Part shown: piece by piece, positions 63,049 through 64,000 of the stretch | Position numbering within the stretch: the stretch's first letter is position 1 | How the letters are laid out: each line of letters starts with the position of its first letter | Assembly: GCF_003355455.1 (NCBI RefSeq) | Contig: NZ_CP031357.1 | Span: 164,501 to 228,500, forward strand | DNA: 64,000 bases | Source: Erythrobacter aureus | Lineage (GTDB): Bacteria; Pseudomonadota; Alphaproteobacteria; Sphingomonadales; Sphingomonadaceae | Reading direction: 5' to 3' | Notes under the pieces: model-generated | The model's input: the letters and a program-made list of their open reading frames with translations, nothing else | The model's database searches: none | Told to the model about the DNA's origin: nothing | Position numbers and translations under genes: made by a program

Positions 63049-64000
63049 AAGACGACGTCGCGCGGCGTTTCGCCATGCAGCCATGCCGACACATTCTCGA
63101 CCACGCGCAGCCCCATGGCAGTGCGGGTTTCAAGCGTGGCGCTGCCGAGATGGGGAAGCAGCACCACGTCTTCGCGTTGCGACAGCGCCGGCGGAATGTC
63201 CGGCTCGTTTTCAAAAACGTCGAGCCCCGCCCCCGCCAGCCTGCCGCCATCGAGTGCCGCGACCAGCGCCGCCGTATCCACGACCTCTCCCCGCGCGGTA
63301 TTGATCAGGATCGCCCCGGCTTTCATGTCTGCAAGGCGGTCCGCGTTCAGGAAATGCCGGGTCGTTTCTCCACCCGGAATGTGGAGCGATACGAAATCGC
63401 TTTGGGCCAGAACGGCCTCCAGCGGCAGTTGCCTGGCTGCGACGCTCTCCAGCTTCGCGTCATCAACGGGCGAACGATTGCCGACAAGCACCTCCATCCC
63501 GAAACCGTGATGCGCCATCCGGGCCACGGCCTGGGCGATACGACCGAAACCCACGAGCCCCAATGTCTTGCCCGACACACCGCGCCCTAGCATGTGCATC
63601 GGCCGCCATCCCTGCCACTCGCCGGACCGCAGTTCGCGCTCGCCCTCACCGGCACGTCGGGCCGTCGCCAGCATCAGCATGATCGCTACCTCGGCCGTGG
63701 CATCGGTCAGGATATCGGGCGTGTTGGCAAGCACGGCGCCTGCCGCGCGAAGCGCCTCGCGATCGATATGGCTGACCCCGGCACCGTAATTGGCAACCAG
63801 CTTACCCGACAGGTCGAGCCCGCTTATCACCGTCGCGTCGATGGTATCGGACACGGTCGGACAGAAAATGTCGCACTCCGCCAGACCGGCACGCAGGCGA
63901 CCTTGATCGAGAGGGGTGTCGTTTTCCTCGCGGATCACCGTGCCAAGGCGATCCAGCGCCTGCTCGGCGGCGTGTGGCCATCTGCGGGTCTGGAATATCA
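63045..64000 (-). CDS. D-2-hydroxyacid dehydrogenase (hydroxypyruvate/glyoxylate type), start beyond the window
   Basis: NAD(P)-dependent dehydrogenase. The frame is open to the right edge (reading IFQTRRWPHAAEQALDRLGT before VIREENDTPLDQGRLRAGLA), so the start lies outside. NYGAGVSHIDREALRAAGAV is the substrate loop, TLGLVGFGRIAQAVARMAH the Rossmann motif, LINTARGEVVDTAAL the catalytic Arg region and VVLLPHLGSATLETRTAM the catalytic His. With the coupled glycerate kinase it likely reduces hydroxypyruvate or glyoxylate. Exact substrate is inference. Confidence 0.9.
   Translation of the reverse strand, partial: IFQTRRWPHAAEQALDRLGTVIREENDTPLDQGRLRAGLAECDIFCPTVSDTIDATVISGLDLSGKLVANYGAGVSHIDREALRAAGAVLANTPDILTDATAEVAIMLMLATARRAGEGERELRSGEWQGWRPMHMLGRGVSGKTLGLVGFGRIAQAVARMAHHGFGMEVLVGNRSPVDDAKLESVAARQLPLEAVLAQSDFVSLHIPGGETTRHFLNADRLADMKAGAILINTARGEVVDTAALVAALDGGRLAGAGLDVFENEPDIPPALSQREDVVLLPHLGSATLETRTAMGLRVVENVSAWLHGETPRDVVL

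Overview
The window is a GC-rich alphaproteobacterial chromosome segment, most likely from the Sphingomonadales and probably an Erythrobacteraceae relative (Erythrobacter, Qipengyuania, Altererythrobacter). This is inferred from the global cell-cycle regulator CtrA, an HWE/HisKA_2-type histidine kinase, a DUF4167 protein beside prfA-prmC, a TonB receptor of the Xanthomonas/Caulobacter type, an HrcA/CIRCE-controlled groESL operon and the style of the proteins. No rRNA or tRNA gene was found to fix the genus.

Layout. 1-6,281: rpoC (partial) and rpoB on the minus strand. 6,720-8,951: a small lipoprotein and a DUF2975/XRE/membrane-protein cassette behind a triple-operator promoter. 9,045-10,328: rplJ-rplL on the plus strand with an L10-type leader and a strong terminator; they are divergent from rpoBC instead of upstream of it. 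10,365-15,020: an HNH-like protein, a MATE pump and groES-groEL. 15,287-20,910: an LpxO/AspH-type dioxygenase, a secreted DUF305 + beta-propeller protein, an acyl-CoA dehydrogenase and its phosphotransferase/DUF6285 partner. 21,002-31,000: a host-attachment-family protein, a class A beta-lactamase-like hydrolase, a tiny Ala/Glu lipoprotein, polA, a CHASE3 histidine kinase, an MscS channel, an archaeal-type double AAA ATPase (Cdc48/VAT) and a candidate small RNA. 31,160-34,460: a class C acid phosphatase, a nitronate monooxygenase and a CaiB-type CoA transferase. 34,514-45,865: metK, lnt, DUF4167, prmC, prfA, hisS, ppa, a BON-MscS channel, pmbA/tldE and a small membrane protein. 46,051-52,065: lptB, rpoN, ctrA, a YbdG-like MscS channel, a TauE-family exporter and trmB. 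52,189-53,388: an orphan tyrosine integrase. 53,773-64,000: a TonB receptor, four exported proteins (PI-PLC-like phospholipase, metallo-beta-lactamase-fold lipoprotein, glycerophosphodiester phosphodiesterase, LamG-like protein), then glycerate kinase and a hydroxypyruvate/glyoxylate-type reductase.

The most interesting part is the locus beyond the integrase. A TonB receptor faces a run of exported phosphodiester hydrolases across a short AT-rich divergent promoter that holds a 16-bp near-palindrome and a sequence resembling a Pho box. I read it as a possible system for scavenging phosphate or polyols from phosphoinositide-like or glycerophosphodiester substrates; this is inference from domains and context.

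A caution applies. Four conserved genes (phosphotransferase, polA, YbdG-type MscS, TauE) are interrupted by one-base indels, nearly all inside C or G runs. Because polA is among them, assembly error is the simplest explanation.
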